Assembly (NCBI RefSeq): GCF_032452875.1
Contig: NC_083881.1
Coordinates: forward strand, 63,061,689-63,125,688
From: Bos javanicus
Lineage: Eukaryota; Chordata; Mammalia; Artiodactyla; Bovidae
Length of the DNA: 64,000 nt
Direction of reading: 5' to 3'
A model generated the notes under the pieces. That model was given only the letters and a program-made list of their open reading frames with translations, had not been told where the DNA came from and ran no database searches. Below are positions 10,810 through 21,052 of the stretch, in pieces. Every line of letters begins with the position of its first letter. The stretch's first letter is position 1. Position numbers and translations under genes: made by a program.

Positions 10810-11181
10810 TTTTTTCCCCCTTGAGCTTCTTGGGTGTGCAGACTTTTATCACATTTGTAAGTTTCAGCTATTTTTTTCCTTGAATATTTTTCTCTGGTAC
10901 TTTCTTCTCATAATCACATTGTGTCTGTTGATGTTCTCTTTAAAATATTTATTTGGGTGCATTGGGTCTTAGTTGCAGCAGGCAGGACCTTCGTTGCATC
11001 ATGTGGGATCCTTCACTGTGGCCCATGAACTCTCTAGTTTGCAGCGTGGGGTCTCAGTAGTTGTGGCATATGGACCTGGTTACTCCGCAACATGTGAAAT
11101 CTTCCCAAACAAGGGATCGAACCACGTCCCCTGCACTGCAAGGTGGACTGTTAAACACTGGACCACCTGAGAAGCCCCCTA
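10810..11181 (-). mobile_element. CHR-type SINE plus ~130 bp of extra 3' sequence
   Basis: On the minus strand a CHR-type SINE starts near 11180 and its own tail (aaataaatattt type) ends near 10938. The insertion continues through about 130 bp that resemble L1 ORF1 text (minus strand: acccaagaagctcaa) to an A run at 10810-10816. A perfect 14-bp duplication cctgttctaatctt (10796-10809 and 11182-11195) flanks the whole unit, so both parts seem to have arrived together. Confidence 0.75.
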
Positions 11182-11328
11182 CCTGTTCTAATCTTGCTGT
11201 GGATTCTTTGATGCTAAAATCTGTTTTAAACCCCTGAATCTTTACCAACAAATGGCAAATGGAGGCATTTAGAAGTATGAGGAATGGCAGGGAAAGGAGC
11301 CTAGAATTTAATGTAGTACTTGAACAGA

Positions 11329-11530
11329 GAGGGCTTCCCCGGTAGCTCAGTGGTAAAGAATCTGCCTGCAATGAAGGAGACACAGGCTCGATCCCTGGGT
11401 TGGGAAGATCCTCTGGAGAAGGAAATGGCACCCCACTCCAGTACTCTTGCCTGGAAAATCCCATGGACTGAGGAACTTGGGAGGCTACAGTCCATGGGGT
11501 CGCAAACAGTCAGACACGACTTAGTGACTA
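11329..11530 (+). mobile_element. Bov-tA SINE
   Basis: Full-length copy from gggcttccccggtagctcag to gtcagacacgacttagtgac, with an aactacaaaac tail. A Bov-A2 follows after about 30 bp. Confidence 0.95.
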
Positions 11531-11561
11531 AACAACTACAAAACAAAGAATAAGTAACAGT

Positions 11562-11825
11562 GGCAGTGGCACCCCACTCCAGTGCTCCTGCCTGGAGAAT
11601 CCCATGGGCGGAGGAGCCTGGTGGGCTGCAGTCCATGGGATCGCGAAGAGTCGGACACGACTGAGCGACTTCACTTTCACTTTTCACTTTCATGCATTGG
11701 AGAAGGAAATGGCAACCCACTCCAGGGTTCTTGCCTGGAGAATCCCAGGGATGGGGGAGCCTGGTGGGCTGCCATCTATGGGGTCTCACAGAGTCGGACA
11801 CGATTGAAGTGACTTAGCAGCAGCA
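11562..11825 (+). mobile_element. Bov-A2 SINE (dimer)
   Basis: Two Bov-A monomers are joined by the linker cttcactttcacttttcact and end gacttagcagcagca. The linker read on the minus strand carries repeated GAAA blocks like an interferon-stimulated response element. Open frames through it (for example minus strand 11301-11801) are repeat-derived. Confidence 0.95.
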
Positions 11826-12029
11826 TGCTGTGTGAAGAACCAGAACCACTTCCCCCACAGTGTTGGAGAAAATGAATGAAGAACCCTGAGTTATTCTGAA
11901 GTTACTTTTAATCATCAGAATACCATTCTGAAACTGGGTCATGTGAATCACTATTTTAATAAGCTTTTTTAAAAATCAACAATAGCAACCAAAATAGTTG
12001 ATGTTAAATGTATGTTAAATGTATGTGCT

Positions 12030-12185
12030 GAGGCCCCACAGCAGGCCAGGAACTTTATTTCACTTATTCTACAAATGGTGCCTCGAGGAAAATAGGACAA
12101 GTGTTCCCATTTTGCAGATAAGAAAGTTGAGGTTCGGAAAGCCAATGCAACTTTCTCCACAGCCAATGCGCGGTGGAGTGAACCA
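12030..12185 (-). mobile_element. MIR SINE, antisense
   Basis: ttcccattttgcagataaga followed by aagttgaggttcggaaagcc is the antisense MIR core; ggccaggaactttatttcac precedes it as the diverged 3' half. Confidence 0.65.
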
Positions 12186-12189
12186 AGGG

Positions 12190-13824
12190 AAGAGCATGAA
12201 ATTTAGGATGTTTGCATTGAATAGATGCTTATAGCTATGAACAATTTATTGTTTGTCAAAGATTTTGTGTTTGATAATGAGAAAATAATGCTAATCAGGT
12301 ATGTTGTGTAAATACCGTTTGATATCTGTTTTAAAGTAACCACACTGTGATCTCCATGTTCCCAGGGGGCTTCATGAGAGGAAGTGCCTGTTTATCCAGT
12401 TTGGCCTCTGAAGGCCTCTCCAGGACATCCAGCCCCTTGGTGGGGGGGTTATGGCCCCCCACAGCATAGGCCAGCCCTCGTGAGTTAATGGCATCCCAGA
12501 GAACAAGCCAGGCAGGCTTCTGGTTGAGTTTCTTCTCCATGAGCCCAGGCGCTCTACACTTTGTTCTCCCTAGAGTGAATAGCCCATGAGAAGGATGCTC
12601 AGCAGGCCTGCAGACTGCCTGACTCCACCGTCCCACAGCCCCGAGGAAGTTTCCCTCCTGTAGCCCGGCCCCAACAGTTTGGCTCTGGTGGACAAGTCTG
12701 AGCTGGATGAACGAGCAGGAAGTGCCAGTTCCTGCTCTCCAAGCGGTGATCCTGAGCTCTTTGTAGAATAACCTGTCCATCCCAGGAGGAGAAACCCCTC
12801 CCCCAGCAAACTGGCCTGACAGCACCACCCATCTCAGAAACCTGCTCCAGAGCTCAGGTTCTTGGCCTGGAGTTTTGAAATTCCTTCACTGGAGCAGCCT
12901 TTGGGAGCATATTCCAATGTCACTGCTCTGGCAACGATTTAGGGAGCCCACAGTGTTCCCCAGCTCCCAAGGAGCCTGACTCCTTGCAGGATATTTATGG
13001 CAACTCACACCCGTTCCCTGGGGGCTCTTGATCTGTAAAATGCAGTGGTTGGATTCAGTGAGCCTGTAGCTTGGATTCTGTATTCCTCATCAGTAGAATA
13101 AAAAAGGATAGTCTATGCTACCCAGACACAGAAAATCACATATCCCAATAAAAATGATTGAACTCACTGGATGAGATACAGAAGGGGACCTGAGGTTAAG
13201 ATGGATTCTCTGTGTTCTATTCAGATGTCTCCAGAAGAGGAGCCCAGGGTTTTTCCACACTTGAGGGAAATCTTTAGACCTGGGCAGCTAATGAAAAGGG
13301 GCCCTCAGCTCAGCCAGGGTCCCTCCAGGGCCCTCCACTCAGCCCTAGATATCAAGGGTGAAGAAGCGTCAGCATTCCTCTTACATGATCCCCCTACTTT
13401 GAGTGGCAGCAATGAAAGGAAAGAAAACAGAAATGGTGCTGGAATAGGCCTTCCAGTCTGTGTAGTTCCCCTTGCTTCTCTTTGCTAGGGGGTGGGGAAA
13501 GGAGGGGCGATGCTGAGGCCCACACAGGTCACATGACTTGCTCGTGGTCTTACCTGTAAGTAGGTTTGAGGCTGAGCCCAACGGCCCCGGTCAGTGCCAG
13601 AGAGGAGATTAAGGGATCTGCCAACTGTGAGTCACCTCCGATTCTATCCACTCAAGGGAACTCTCCATCGGTCAGGGTGGGCAGCTTGCAATTTCCACGA
13701 GTGATTTAGGACTTGTGGATTTCATTTCAGAAGCCCTAGCTACCCTAGCCTTATGCCTTCCGGGGTCATCTTGAGTGACCCCAGTGTGCTAGTCCAGAAA
13801 CCCCAAACTGTGTGATCAGTTTTA
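12190..13824. other. Unrecognised sequence with a 165-codon open frame
   Basis: No repeat family or known gene is recognised over 1.6 kb. The minus strand is open for 165 codons at 12331-12828, starting MVLSGQFAGGG and ending in TAA; the plus strand is open for 105 codons at 13171-13488. Neither product resembles a family I know, neither has membrane or catalytic motifs, and the DNA is GC-rich, where chance open frames are longer. A processed gene fragment is possible but not supported. Confidence 0.4.
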
Positions 13825-14250
13825 CCATTCACAGTGAGGGAGAAAAAAAGAACCTGTGTGCCCGTTAAAAAGTCATCATTCACATTTACATCAGCCCTGG
13901 TTGAAATCATCAGGGGAACTTGGGAACGACAGAAAGGTCAAAGGTTGGCAGGGTTAGGGTTTCGTGGGAACATGCGCATGTTTGGACCAGACCCAAGTGC
14001 CTGGTTGACCTGTTTGACAGGTAACAATTAGAGAGTGGGAGCTTGCCTGGCTGGAATGCGGCTGCAGAGGCCGGTAGGAGGATCTGGTTTACCTGCTCAG
14101 CAGGTGGGGCCCGCTGAGTCCGACAGGCTTGTGCACGCAGAGCATTCCAACGGATCGCTTTTCTTTTAAAGACGCAGCGATGACTGCAGGGCACAAAAGG
14201 GTTGGGTTGAGCCCTGGCTGGAAGCCGTTAGCTATTTGCAAGGTAAAGAA
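13825..14250. promoter_or_regulatory. Possible conserved regulatory patch
   Basis: This repeat-free block packs several binding-site-like words: a DR1 nuclear-receptor-like aggtcaaaggttg (13935-13947), a 12-bp palindrome acatgcgcatgt (13970-13981) with an NRF1-like half site, and two inverted E-box pairs, acctgtttgacaggt (14008-14022) and acctgctcagcaggt (about 14092-14106). Words this short arise by chance; the call rests only on their density in non-repeat DNA. Confidence 0.25.
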
Positions 14251-14940
14251 GCAAAATAAATAGTTCCCTCTAGACAGCTCAAGGAAGAAACTGCAAAGGC
14301 ATTCAGAACTTCTTCTTCTTCTTTTTTTTTTAATGTCTAAACCGAATATGTGCTTCTTGTCTCCAGACTTGAGAAACCCCAGACTGGTACAAAATACCAA
14401 AGATAATAGAATGAAGAGTTATGCCCCCTGTCCCGACCTTTTCTTTTGAAAGAGATCGTAATATCATAAAAGATGGGCTCCTAGAAGGGTGGTGTCTGGC
14501 TCAAGGCAGTCTAGAAATGCTTGCTGGTTTTCTTTATACGGCTGTGGAAGACACTCAGGAGCACAAAGTTCCGGGTTTGTTTTTTTTTTTCCTTCATAAA
14601 TTGTACACAGTCTGTATATTTTTTGAAAGTTAAAAGTTTCAATACATATAATTAAAGAAGGTAATCTGGTGTTTAGAATAATAGGAGATTAGAATAATAT
14701 CATATACGTAATATACAGTATAATGGAGCATCTACCTGGGCACAGACCCACATACATAAAGTGACTGCTTTTTGACTCAAAGGGATTTGGGGTAGATCAG
14801 TTCAACTTCTTGTATCATATTCATCATTGATGAGAAGGGGGAAACCAAGCCCAGGGAGATTGGGACCTGAAAATTGTGGTGTTATAGGGAGCATTGCTCA
14901 AACAAACTCAAAACTCTTTGAAAATTTCCAGTTTAAAAAA
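14251..14940. other. Unrecognised AT-rich sequence
   Basis: No gene or repeat is recognised. It holds short homopolymer runs (T runs near 14320 and 14580) and an AT-rich stretch at 14640-14720. Confidence 0.4.
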
Positions 14941-14955
14941 ATTTACCAAGTTAGT

Positions 14956-15090
14956 TTTGTTGTTGTTGTTGTTCTTTTTTGGCTGTGCCATATGGTTTGT
15001 GGAATCTTAGTTCCCCAGCTAGGGATCGAACCTAGGCCTCCAGCAGTGGAAGTGTGGAGTTCTAATCATTGGACTGCCAAGGAATTCCCA
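14956..15090 (-). mobile_element. CHR-type SINE, antisense, (GTT)n tail
   Basis: A (GTT)n tract at 14956-14973 is the tail; the body runs through ccccagctagggatcgaacc to ggactgccaaggaattccc. The words ttaccaagttagtttt occur just before it and again at about 15337-15352, on the far side of the next SINE, which looks like a target duplication pulled apart by a second insertion. Confidence 0.85.
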
Positions 15091-15103
15091 AGGTTTTTTG
15101 TTT

Positions 15104-15302
15104 TGTTTCAGACGGCAAATAATCTACCTGCAATCCAGGAGACCTGGGTTCAATCCCTGGGTTGGGAAGATCCTCTGGAGAAGGGAATAACAATCCACTA
15201 TTCTTGCCTGGAGAATTCCATAGACAGAGGAGCCTGGCAGGTTACAGTCCATGGGTCACAAAGAGTCAGACACAACTGAGCGACTAACACTTTCTGAGCA
15301 AC
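15104..15302 (+). mobile_element. Bov-tA SINE
   Basis: From cagacggcaaataatctacc to cacaactgagcgactaacac; the last phrase is repeated (gagcaactaacactttcaca). A ttttgttttgttt-type duplication lies on both sides, placing it next to the 5' end of the antisense CHR SINE. Confidence 0.9.
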
Positions 15303-15388
15303 TAACACTTTCACACTTTTGTTTTGTTTTGCTTTTACCAAGTTAGTTTTCTAAAAAACAAAATCTCTCTCTCCTTTTCTCTCTTCAG

Positions 15389-15511
15389 TGCAGAAATTAT
15401 TCGAGTCCCTCCAAATGAAAGATACGTGTCTCCCACTGCTCTCTGTGCTCTCAGTGCTCTGATGTCCCGAGGCAGAGCCCAGGATACCGTCACTGCGGCC
15501 CTGGGAGTGTG
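15389..15511 (+). other. Exon-like block, speculative
   Basis: An uninterrupted pyrimidine tract (15364-15386) ends in AG at 15387-15388, with a branch-point-like ttctaaa about 30 bp upstream. The block after it is 123 nt, open in one frame (starts AEIIRVPPNERYVSP, 40 codons, entered and left in the same phase), and is followed by GTGAGA. I do not recognise the peptide. No neighbouring exon was found, so chance remains the default explanation. Confidence 0.2.
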
Positions 15512-15794
15512 GTGAGAGAGGCAGGCAAGACCTGGGCAGCTGGTGATTACCCTGCAAGCACCTTGCCAGTTCAAAGAGTTAATTATAGGGAAGCTGGAGA
15601 TCTTAAAATTCAATTGCCAGGAACAAACAAGCAAACAAAAGCTTAGGTGTCTCATTGTTGACTATTGGTGGTGGTAAGACAGCTGCTAATATGGCAATTT
15701 AACTCTTTGGGTATTTATGTAAATGTGAAGGTTATTGTGTACAGATCTTTTATCAGAATTAATCAAAGGTAAGTTATAATAATAATGAAAAGTC

Positions 15795-16000
15795 AGAACA
15801 ACAACAGCTTACAGTTATTGAGCTCTTGCTATATGCTCTGTGCTGTACTCGACTGGCTGCATTTTCTCGTTTCATCTCCACAACCATCCTGAGACAGCAA
15901 GTGTCATGCTCTCCTTTTATAGTCAAGGAGATGAAGGCACGGAGAGGTTCCAGAACTTGCCTCGGGCCATGCGAGGATCTGAACCCAGGTGCTTCACTCA
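15795..16000 (-). mobile_element. MIR SINE, antisense
   Basis: ttattgagctcttgctatat, tttcatctccacaaccatcc, gatgaaggcacggagaggtt and gatctgaacccaggtgcttc follow the antisense MIR consensus over nearly its full length. One of the best preserved MIRs here. Confidence 0.85.
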
Positions 16001-16121
16001 TTCATTCCCGGTTCTGAACTCCCACTCCGAGACAGGCACAGTGCCAGGGGTTCACTAGACCAAGAGGAACTCTTAGGGTTGGTCCTTCATGGACAAATTG
16101 GACTAAACAGAATCTGATTAC

Positions 16122-16617
16122 AAATGGTCCCTGACTTATGATGGCTCAGTGTTTGATTTTTTTACTTCATGATGGTGCAAAAGCAATACTTACTCAGTAG
16201 AAACCACACTTTGAGTTTTGATCTTTCTTTGGCCCTGTGGTGTGTGCTGTGGTCCCCCCTGGTGAAGTCAGGCAGTGACCTTGAAACCTGGTTCCTGGTC
16301 AGCCACACGATCCATGAGGGTCAGAGGCTGATATGCTGACAACCATCTTGTCCCCAGACAGTCATTGTTTCTCATTTTTAGTACAATATTAAGTGAATTA
16401 GATAAGATATTCAATATTTATTGTGAAATAGACTTTATGTTAGATGGTTTTGATCAACTGTAGACTCATGTAAGTGTTCTGAGCACATTTTAAGGGAGGC
16501 GAGAATGAGCTGTGATGTCCCTTAGGTTAATGTGTTAAATACACTTTCGACCTACGTAATTTTAAACTTACAATGGATTTATTGGGATGTAACCCATCAT
16601 AAGCCAAGGAAGATCTG
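16122..16617. mobile_element. Ancient DNA transposon with inverted termini
   Basis: The left end reads ctgacttatgatggct (16131-16146) and the right end cccatcataagccaagg (about 16593-16609), which are diverged inverted repeats. Internal text (gtagaaaccacactttgagt, gtaagtgttctgagcacatt) matches a common mammalian non-autonomous DNA element, probably Tc-mariner type. No transposase frame remains. Confidence 0.65.
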
Positions 16618-17334
16618 ATTGTTTCTGACTCCAATACCCGTTCTCTTAACTATCAGACAGCCTCTTCGAGGTGCACATACTTTGAAGTCTGTCATTGTCT
16701 CTGATGCCACTGAGTACTATGCCAGAGACCATGACCTTCACCTCTGCCTTGCCCTAGCCGGGCTGAGACACTCTCAGTAGAAGAGTCTTGGTGCCGCAAA
16801 GGACGATGGCCATATACTTATGTATATTCCAAGCCTGCATTGTCTCATTTGCCTAATTAGCGTGGGAGCAGCAAATTCAAGTTCAAAACCCTGTGAGCAG
16901 AGCTTACCATGGGTGTGAGAAGCCGCTCCGATTACTAAGTATCTTATCAATAACAAATATTTGTGTGTTGGTTTTCACCCCTTGATAACTGCACTGATTT
17001 TCACAGGTTCAGACATAATGACTGCTTCCTTCAGATCCTGAAAAAAAAAAAGCAAAATTAGCTTGCACTTTACCTACTCAAAGGGAAGTCCCTCAAAGCA
17101 GTCTCCTTGCCCTGCAGCACTACACTTACCTGCAAGGTCATTCTCATTTCCCAAGTGATAATACTTCCTTCTGATGGTGTGTGCAAATCCCGAACTCCGT
17201 GCTCTTCGACCAGGCCACTCCTCGTGTGCTTTTGAGCAAACTCTGAAGGACAGATACGACTTCTTTGGCAGTGACCCACTTCAGTGGCCATGGAAAGACT
17301 GAATGGTCACTTACGTGGGGTAGAGTAATAATAG
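16618..17334. other. Unrecognised sequence
   Basis: No gene or repeat is recognised in about 700 bp. A short A run lies at 17040-17051. Confidence 0.4.
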
Positions 17335-17435
17335 TGACACATGGCAGTGGTGATAGCTGTACTGAGGGCCTACTATGGGCCAGAAACCATGCCACACGTT
17401 CTACATGCATTCTCTCCTCTAATAACTACAGTGGC
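17335..17435 (-). mobile_element. MIR SINE fragment, antisense
   Basis: tactgagggcctactatggg and tacatgcattctctcctcta are the 3' half of an antisense MIR. A truncated Bov-tA interrupts it. Confidence 0.6.
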
Positions 17436-17436
17436 C

Positions 17437-17545
17437 GTGTGTGTGTGTGTGTGCTCAATTGCTTTAGTCATGTCTGATTCTTCGTGACCCCATGGACTGT
17501 GGCCTACCAGGCTCCTCTGTCCATGGGATTCACGGGATTTTCCCA
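17437..17545 (-). mobile_element. Bov-A monomer, antisense, (GT)n tail
   Basis: A (GT)8 tract at 17437-17453 precedes gctcaattgctttagtcatg and the antisense Bov-A unit to gattcacgggattttccca. The tRNA-like head is missing. Confidence 0.85.
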
Positions 17546-17850
17546 GGCCATTTACCTGTAAGTACATTTTATGATAACAGGTAACAGTGAAGAAGCCTGC
17601 TCACAAAGCATCAATGAAGCTGAAAAATGTCAATGCTAAGGTGCAGAACTAGACCCATCAGGTGCTAGAGCCTGACTCAGGCAGGAGGTGGAGGCAAATT
17701 TCCACTTAGTATTTAAGGTTTTCTGATTCCAAGATGCTCTTTTCTACTCTGCTTTAAACAAAGCATATCGGGAGTGTCACCTGGGCTCCTCTGATCACTG
17801 TGCTTTAAGGAAAAGAAACAATCTGAAGCAGGTTTTAAAAAGAAAAACCA

Positions 17851-17998
17851 GAGGACTTCCCTGGTGGTCCAGTGGCTAAGATTCTGGGTTCTGTTGCATG
17901 GGGCCTGGGTTTGATCCCTGATTAGGGAACTAGATCCCACATGCCACAACTAAGACCCGGCACAACCAAATAAATAAATATGAACAACAACAACAACA
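17851..17998 (+). mobile_element. CHR-type SINE, short form
   Basis: Head ggacttccctggtggtccag, B box gggtttgatccctgattagg, body to cggcacaaccaaataaataa and a (CAA)n tail at 17982-17998. Confidence 0.95.
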
Positions 17999-17999
17999 A

Positions 18000-18581
18000 A
18001 GAACAAGCAGGGTGGAAAAGATACTCGAGCCGTGTCATGTGAAGAAAAGTTTAAGGAACCAGAAACACTTATAGCCAGGAGTGAATAGAACTAGGGACTG
18101 GGGAGGGAGAGTATGCTAATTGCTTTCAAATAATCAGAGGGCTGTCAAAATATGCTAGTGCTGTGTAGCTCCAAGTTGGAAGACCAGGATCAATAAGAAG
18201 AATTTGGAAAGAAACAGATTTTGATCCATATAAAGATAAGTTGGTTATCCCTTTAACTGGAAAGCAGGGGAAGGACAGTTGAAACGCCAGTCCCATCACT
18301 GCGGTAAGCGTTTGCTATTTTTGCTTTCCAGAGTCCTTTCCTCTTTATTCAGAAAGCAATGGCCTGATTTTCTTTGGGGAGATAACATTTCCCCACTGCA
18401 AACTGTCTTGGTGGGATGATCCTTCAAGTTGTTCTATTCACCCCTCTGCCAGGATTTGAATGTGTGATCCAAGTTGGCCCAGTCAGATTCTTTTCCCAGG
18501 ATGCTTTATCTTGAGTAGAGTCACATGAGGGTGGTAAGATGACTGGAGCGACTCTTCCCTGAATAGTGCCCTGACCAATGA
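18000..18581. other. Unrecognised sequence
   Basis: No gene or repeat is recognised up to the duplicated segment that starts near 18582. Confidence 0.4.
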
Positions 18582-18720
18582 AGATACAAGATGCATTCTT
18601 GTATATTAAACATCCCCTGCAAGCTCAATTTCCACACCATTTTCATCCAGTCTCTAAAGAGAATCTCCAAGGGTTATACCTCCAATCTAAGTTCCTTACA
18701 ATGCAGTTTGCCCTTGAAGG
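18582..18720 (+). repeat. Copy A of an unassigned duplicated segment
   Basis: This ~140-bp stretch aligns end to end with 20331-20434 plus 20675-20716. Shared words include attaaacat, accattttc/t, taaagagaat, tccaagggtt and cccttgaag. Identity is roughly three quarters by eye. I cannot assign it to a named repeat. Confidence 0.6.
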
Positions 18721-18884
18721 ACAGAGGTATTATCCTCCCTGGTCCTGTTCTTCAACATCCTCTCAATTTCTTGGGCTTCCTCTGTCTCCCCAGTAAATTC
18801 TATTTTTAAGTTAATAGAAATATTTTCCTATTGTGAACAAAATATCCTAACTGACACAGCCATAAACTAGATCCATGGCTATGG

Positions 18885-19030
18885 TTGTGGGAAACAATTT
18901 GACCCCTCTGAGTCCCAGTTCCTTCATTTGAAAGTAATCCCACTAGGTTTTAGAGTATCACATGAGAGAGCATTTGTGAAGAGAAACACACTAGTAGATG
19001 TGCAATCAATGGTAGCTATGGAAATGATTT
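18885..19030 (+). mobile_element. MIR SINE fragment
   Basis: tctgagtcccagttccttca, then agtagatgtgcaatcaatgg, resembles the 3' half of a diverged MIR. Confidence 0.45.
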
Positions 19031-19204
19031 GATTATAATTTCCTGTCTCTGGAAGTATTCAAGTATGGACTTGAAAATCACAGTCCAGGGATTTACAAGG
19101 ATGACTCAACCATGGAGAGAGTGGTTGGATATGATGCCCTCATTTCTTTCCCACATTGAGAGTTTATGATTCTATATGAGAGAGATTTAAGGATGTGCAG
19201 ATCC

Positions 19205-19607
19205 ATCAGCTGAGCACCAAAGAATTGATGCTTTTGAACTGTGGTGTTGGAGAAGACTCTGGAGAGTCCCTTGGACTACATGGAGATCCAACTAGTCCAT
19301 CCATCCTGAAGGAAATCAGTCCTGAATATTCATTGGAAGGACTGATGCGGAAGCTGAAACTCCAGTATATTGGGCACCTGATATGAAGAACCAACTCATT
19401 GGAAAAGACCCTGATGCTGGGGAAGATTGAGGGCAGGAGGAGAAGGGGACGACAGAGAATGAGATGGTTGGTGGCATCACCGATGTGATGGACATGAGTT
19501 TGAGTAGGATCTGGGAGTTGGTGATGGACAGGGAAGCCTGGCATGCTGCAGTTCATGGGGTCACAAGGAGTTGGACACAGTTGAGTGGCTGAACTGAACT
19601 GAACTGA
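19205..19607 (+). mobile_element. BovB LINE 3' end
   Basis: About 400 bp from gctgagcaccaaagaattga to the (CTGAA)n tail at 19590-19607. It codes for the C-terminal tail of the BovB protein in pieces; the stop created by tgatatgaag and small indels break the frame. 5'-truncated RTE-clade element. Confidence 0.95.
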
Positions 19608-20330
19608 GATCCTTTAAGGCAAAATGGCAGAGGCAAGAGTTGTGGTGTGAGGGCTGAACATGGATGGGTTCCATTCCCTGGGCTGGTGTCCAAGTCAACA
19701 CTGACCTAGAGTCACTAATCAACCTGCCCTTGAAAAGAGCTCTGGCGGTCACCCAGGTTAGTGTCCATCAAGGCTAATTCACTCAGTGCTTCCACCATGG
19801 TTTTGTCTTTATCAGAAAAAGAGACTCATTCAAGTTGTTCCAGAAATAATGGGATTTATTGAAAGGACATGTATGCATGGGAGTCTTGGAAGAATAAAAA
19901 AAACAAGCCTCTGTGATATGCTTTTTTTACATTTTCAACTCTTGTTCTCACAGCAAAGTCTTGCTCTATATATCACCTCCTTTATCTTCTTCCTTGCCAG
20001 CTGGCTATTTCTGGTTATTTTTCTACACATGGCCCCAGATGGCCATTGCAGTCTCCAAATATGCATGACTTTCCAGGTTCAACAACCATAACTAAACTTC
20101 CGTCTGGACATCTTTACCTAAATCCTCACAGAAGAATTTGACTGACTTAGCCATTGAGCCAGGCTGTGTCATGAGCTACCATTGGCCCATCCCTGAGATC
20201 TGGGTCCTAACCAGGTATAAACAGCTAGCTGAGTCTGGGGACAGGCTTACCTGGTTTATTGCCCACTCAGCAGGCGATGGAGACTGGTCAGGAAACTAGC
20301 AAAATTTGGTAGGAGACATTTTACCTGTGA
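19608..20330. other. Unrecognised sequence
   Basis: No repeat is recognised. A 101-codon frame at 19786-20091 is AT-rich and hydrophobic in its second half but resembles no known family; I do not call it a gene. Confidence 0.4.
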
Positions 20331-20716
20331 TGATACAAAAATATAAGATATATCCTTATAGATTAAACATCTCCTTCAAAGTATGTTTTCTCACCATTTT
20401 TTCCAGTCCTTAAAGAGAATATCCAAGGGTTGTACATCAGGCTTCCCTGGTTGCTTAGATGGTAAAGAATCTGCCTGCAATGCAGGAGACCCAGGTTCAA
20501 TCCCTGGATCTGGAAGATCCCCTGGGGAAGGAAATGGCAACCCACTCCAGTATTCCTGCCTGGGAAATCCCATGGACCAAGGAGCATGTTGGGCCACAGT
20601 CCATGCGGTCACAAAGAGTCAGACACTCTTTGTGTCTGACTGGACGACTAACACACACACAAACAAGGGTTGTATTTCCAACCCAAATACTTTAGGTTGT
20701 GGATTTCCCTTGAAGA
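20331..20716 (+). repeat. Copy B of an unassigned duplicated segment, split by Bov-tA
   Basis: 20331-20434 and 20675-20716 together match copy A at 18582-18720. The Bov-tA between them is absent from copy A. Confidence 0.6.
20440..20663 (+). mobile_element. Bov-tA SINE with internal hairpin
   Basis: Full-length copy from ggcttccctggttgcttaga to gactaacacacacac. The duplication caagggttgta lies on both sides (20424-20434 and 20664-20674). Near the 3' end, agtcagacac (20617-20626) and gtgtctgact (20632-20641) form a perfect 10-bp inverted repeat not found in the usual sequence. Confidence 0.95.
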
Positions 20717-20813
20717 TCTCCTGTGAGAACATGAAAATTTCCCTTCTGAATGTTGACTTGAAACATCTGGGTCTTCTGATGTGTTGTATAGAATTCCTGA
20801 AAGCATAAAGCAT

Positions 20814-21015
20814 TAGTCGCTTCAGTCATGTCCGACTCCTTGTGACCCCATGGAATGTAGCCTGCCAGGCTCCTCTGTCCATGGAATTCTCCAGGCAAGA
20901 ATACTGGAGTGGGTAGCCATTCCCTTCTCCAAGGGATCTTCCCGACCCAAGGATCGAACTCAGGTCTCCTGTATTGCAGGCAGACTCTTTACCATCTGAA
21001 CCACCAGGGAAGCCC
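20814..21015 (-). mobile_element. Bov-tA SINE, antisense
   Basis: Full-length: gtcgcttcagtcatgtccga to gaaccaccagggaagccc. It directly precedes a BovB copy, so a 389-codon frame starting at 20909 begins in this SINE and continues into BovB; the joint frame is fortuitous. Confidence 0.95.
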
Positions 21016-21052
21016 TTGTGTTCAGTTTGAAAACTTACAAATTCTTAGCCAG

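Noticed and set aside
11301..11801. 166-codon minus-strand frame
   Set aside because: Entirely made of Bov-tA and Bov-A2 sequence read in antisense; the same peptide wording recurs at many SINEs.
12331..12828. 165-codon minus-strand frame as a gene
   Set aside because: No recognisable domain, splice context or start context, and the region is GC-rich, where long chance frames are common. Kept only as a remark.
13520..13600. Possible antisense MIR remnant
   Set aside because: Only the word ggtcacatgacttgctcgtg hints at it; too short to call.
16252..16268. CTCF-like word in the minus strand of the DNA transposon
   Set aside because: Only part of the motif fits and there is no conservation or context to support it.
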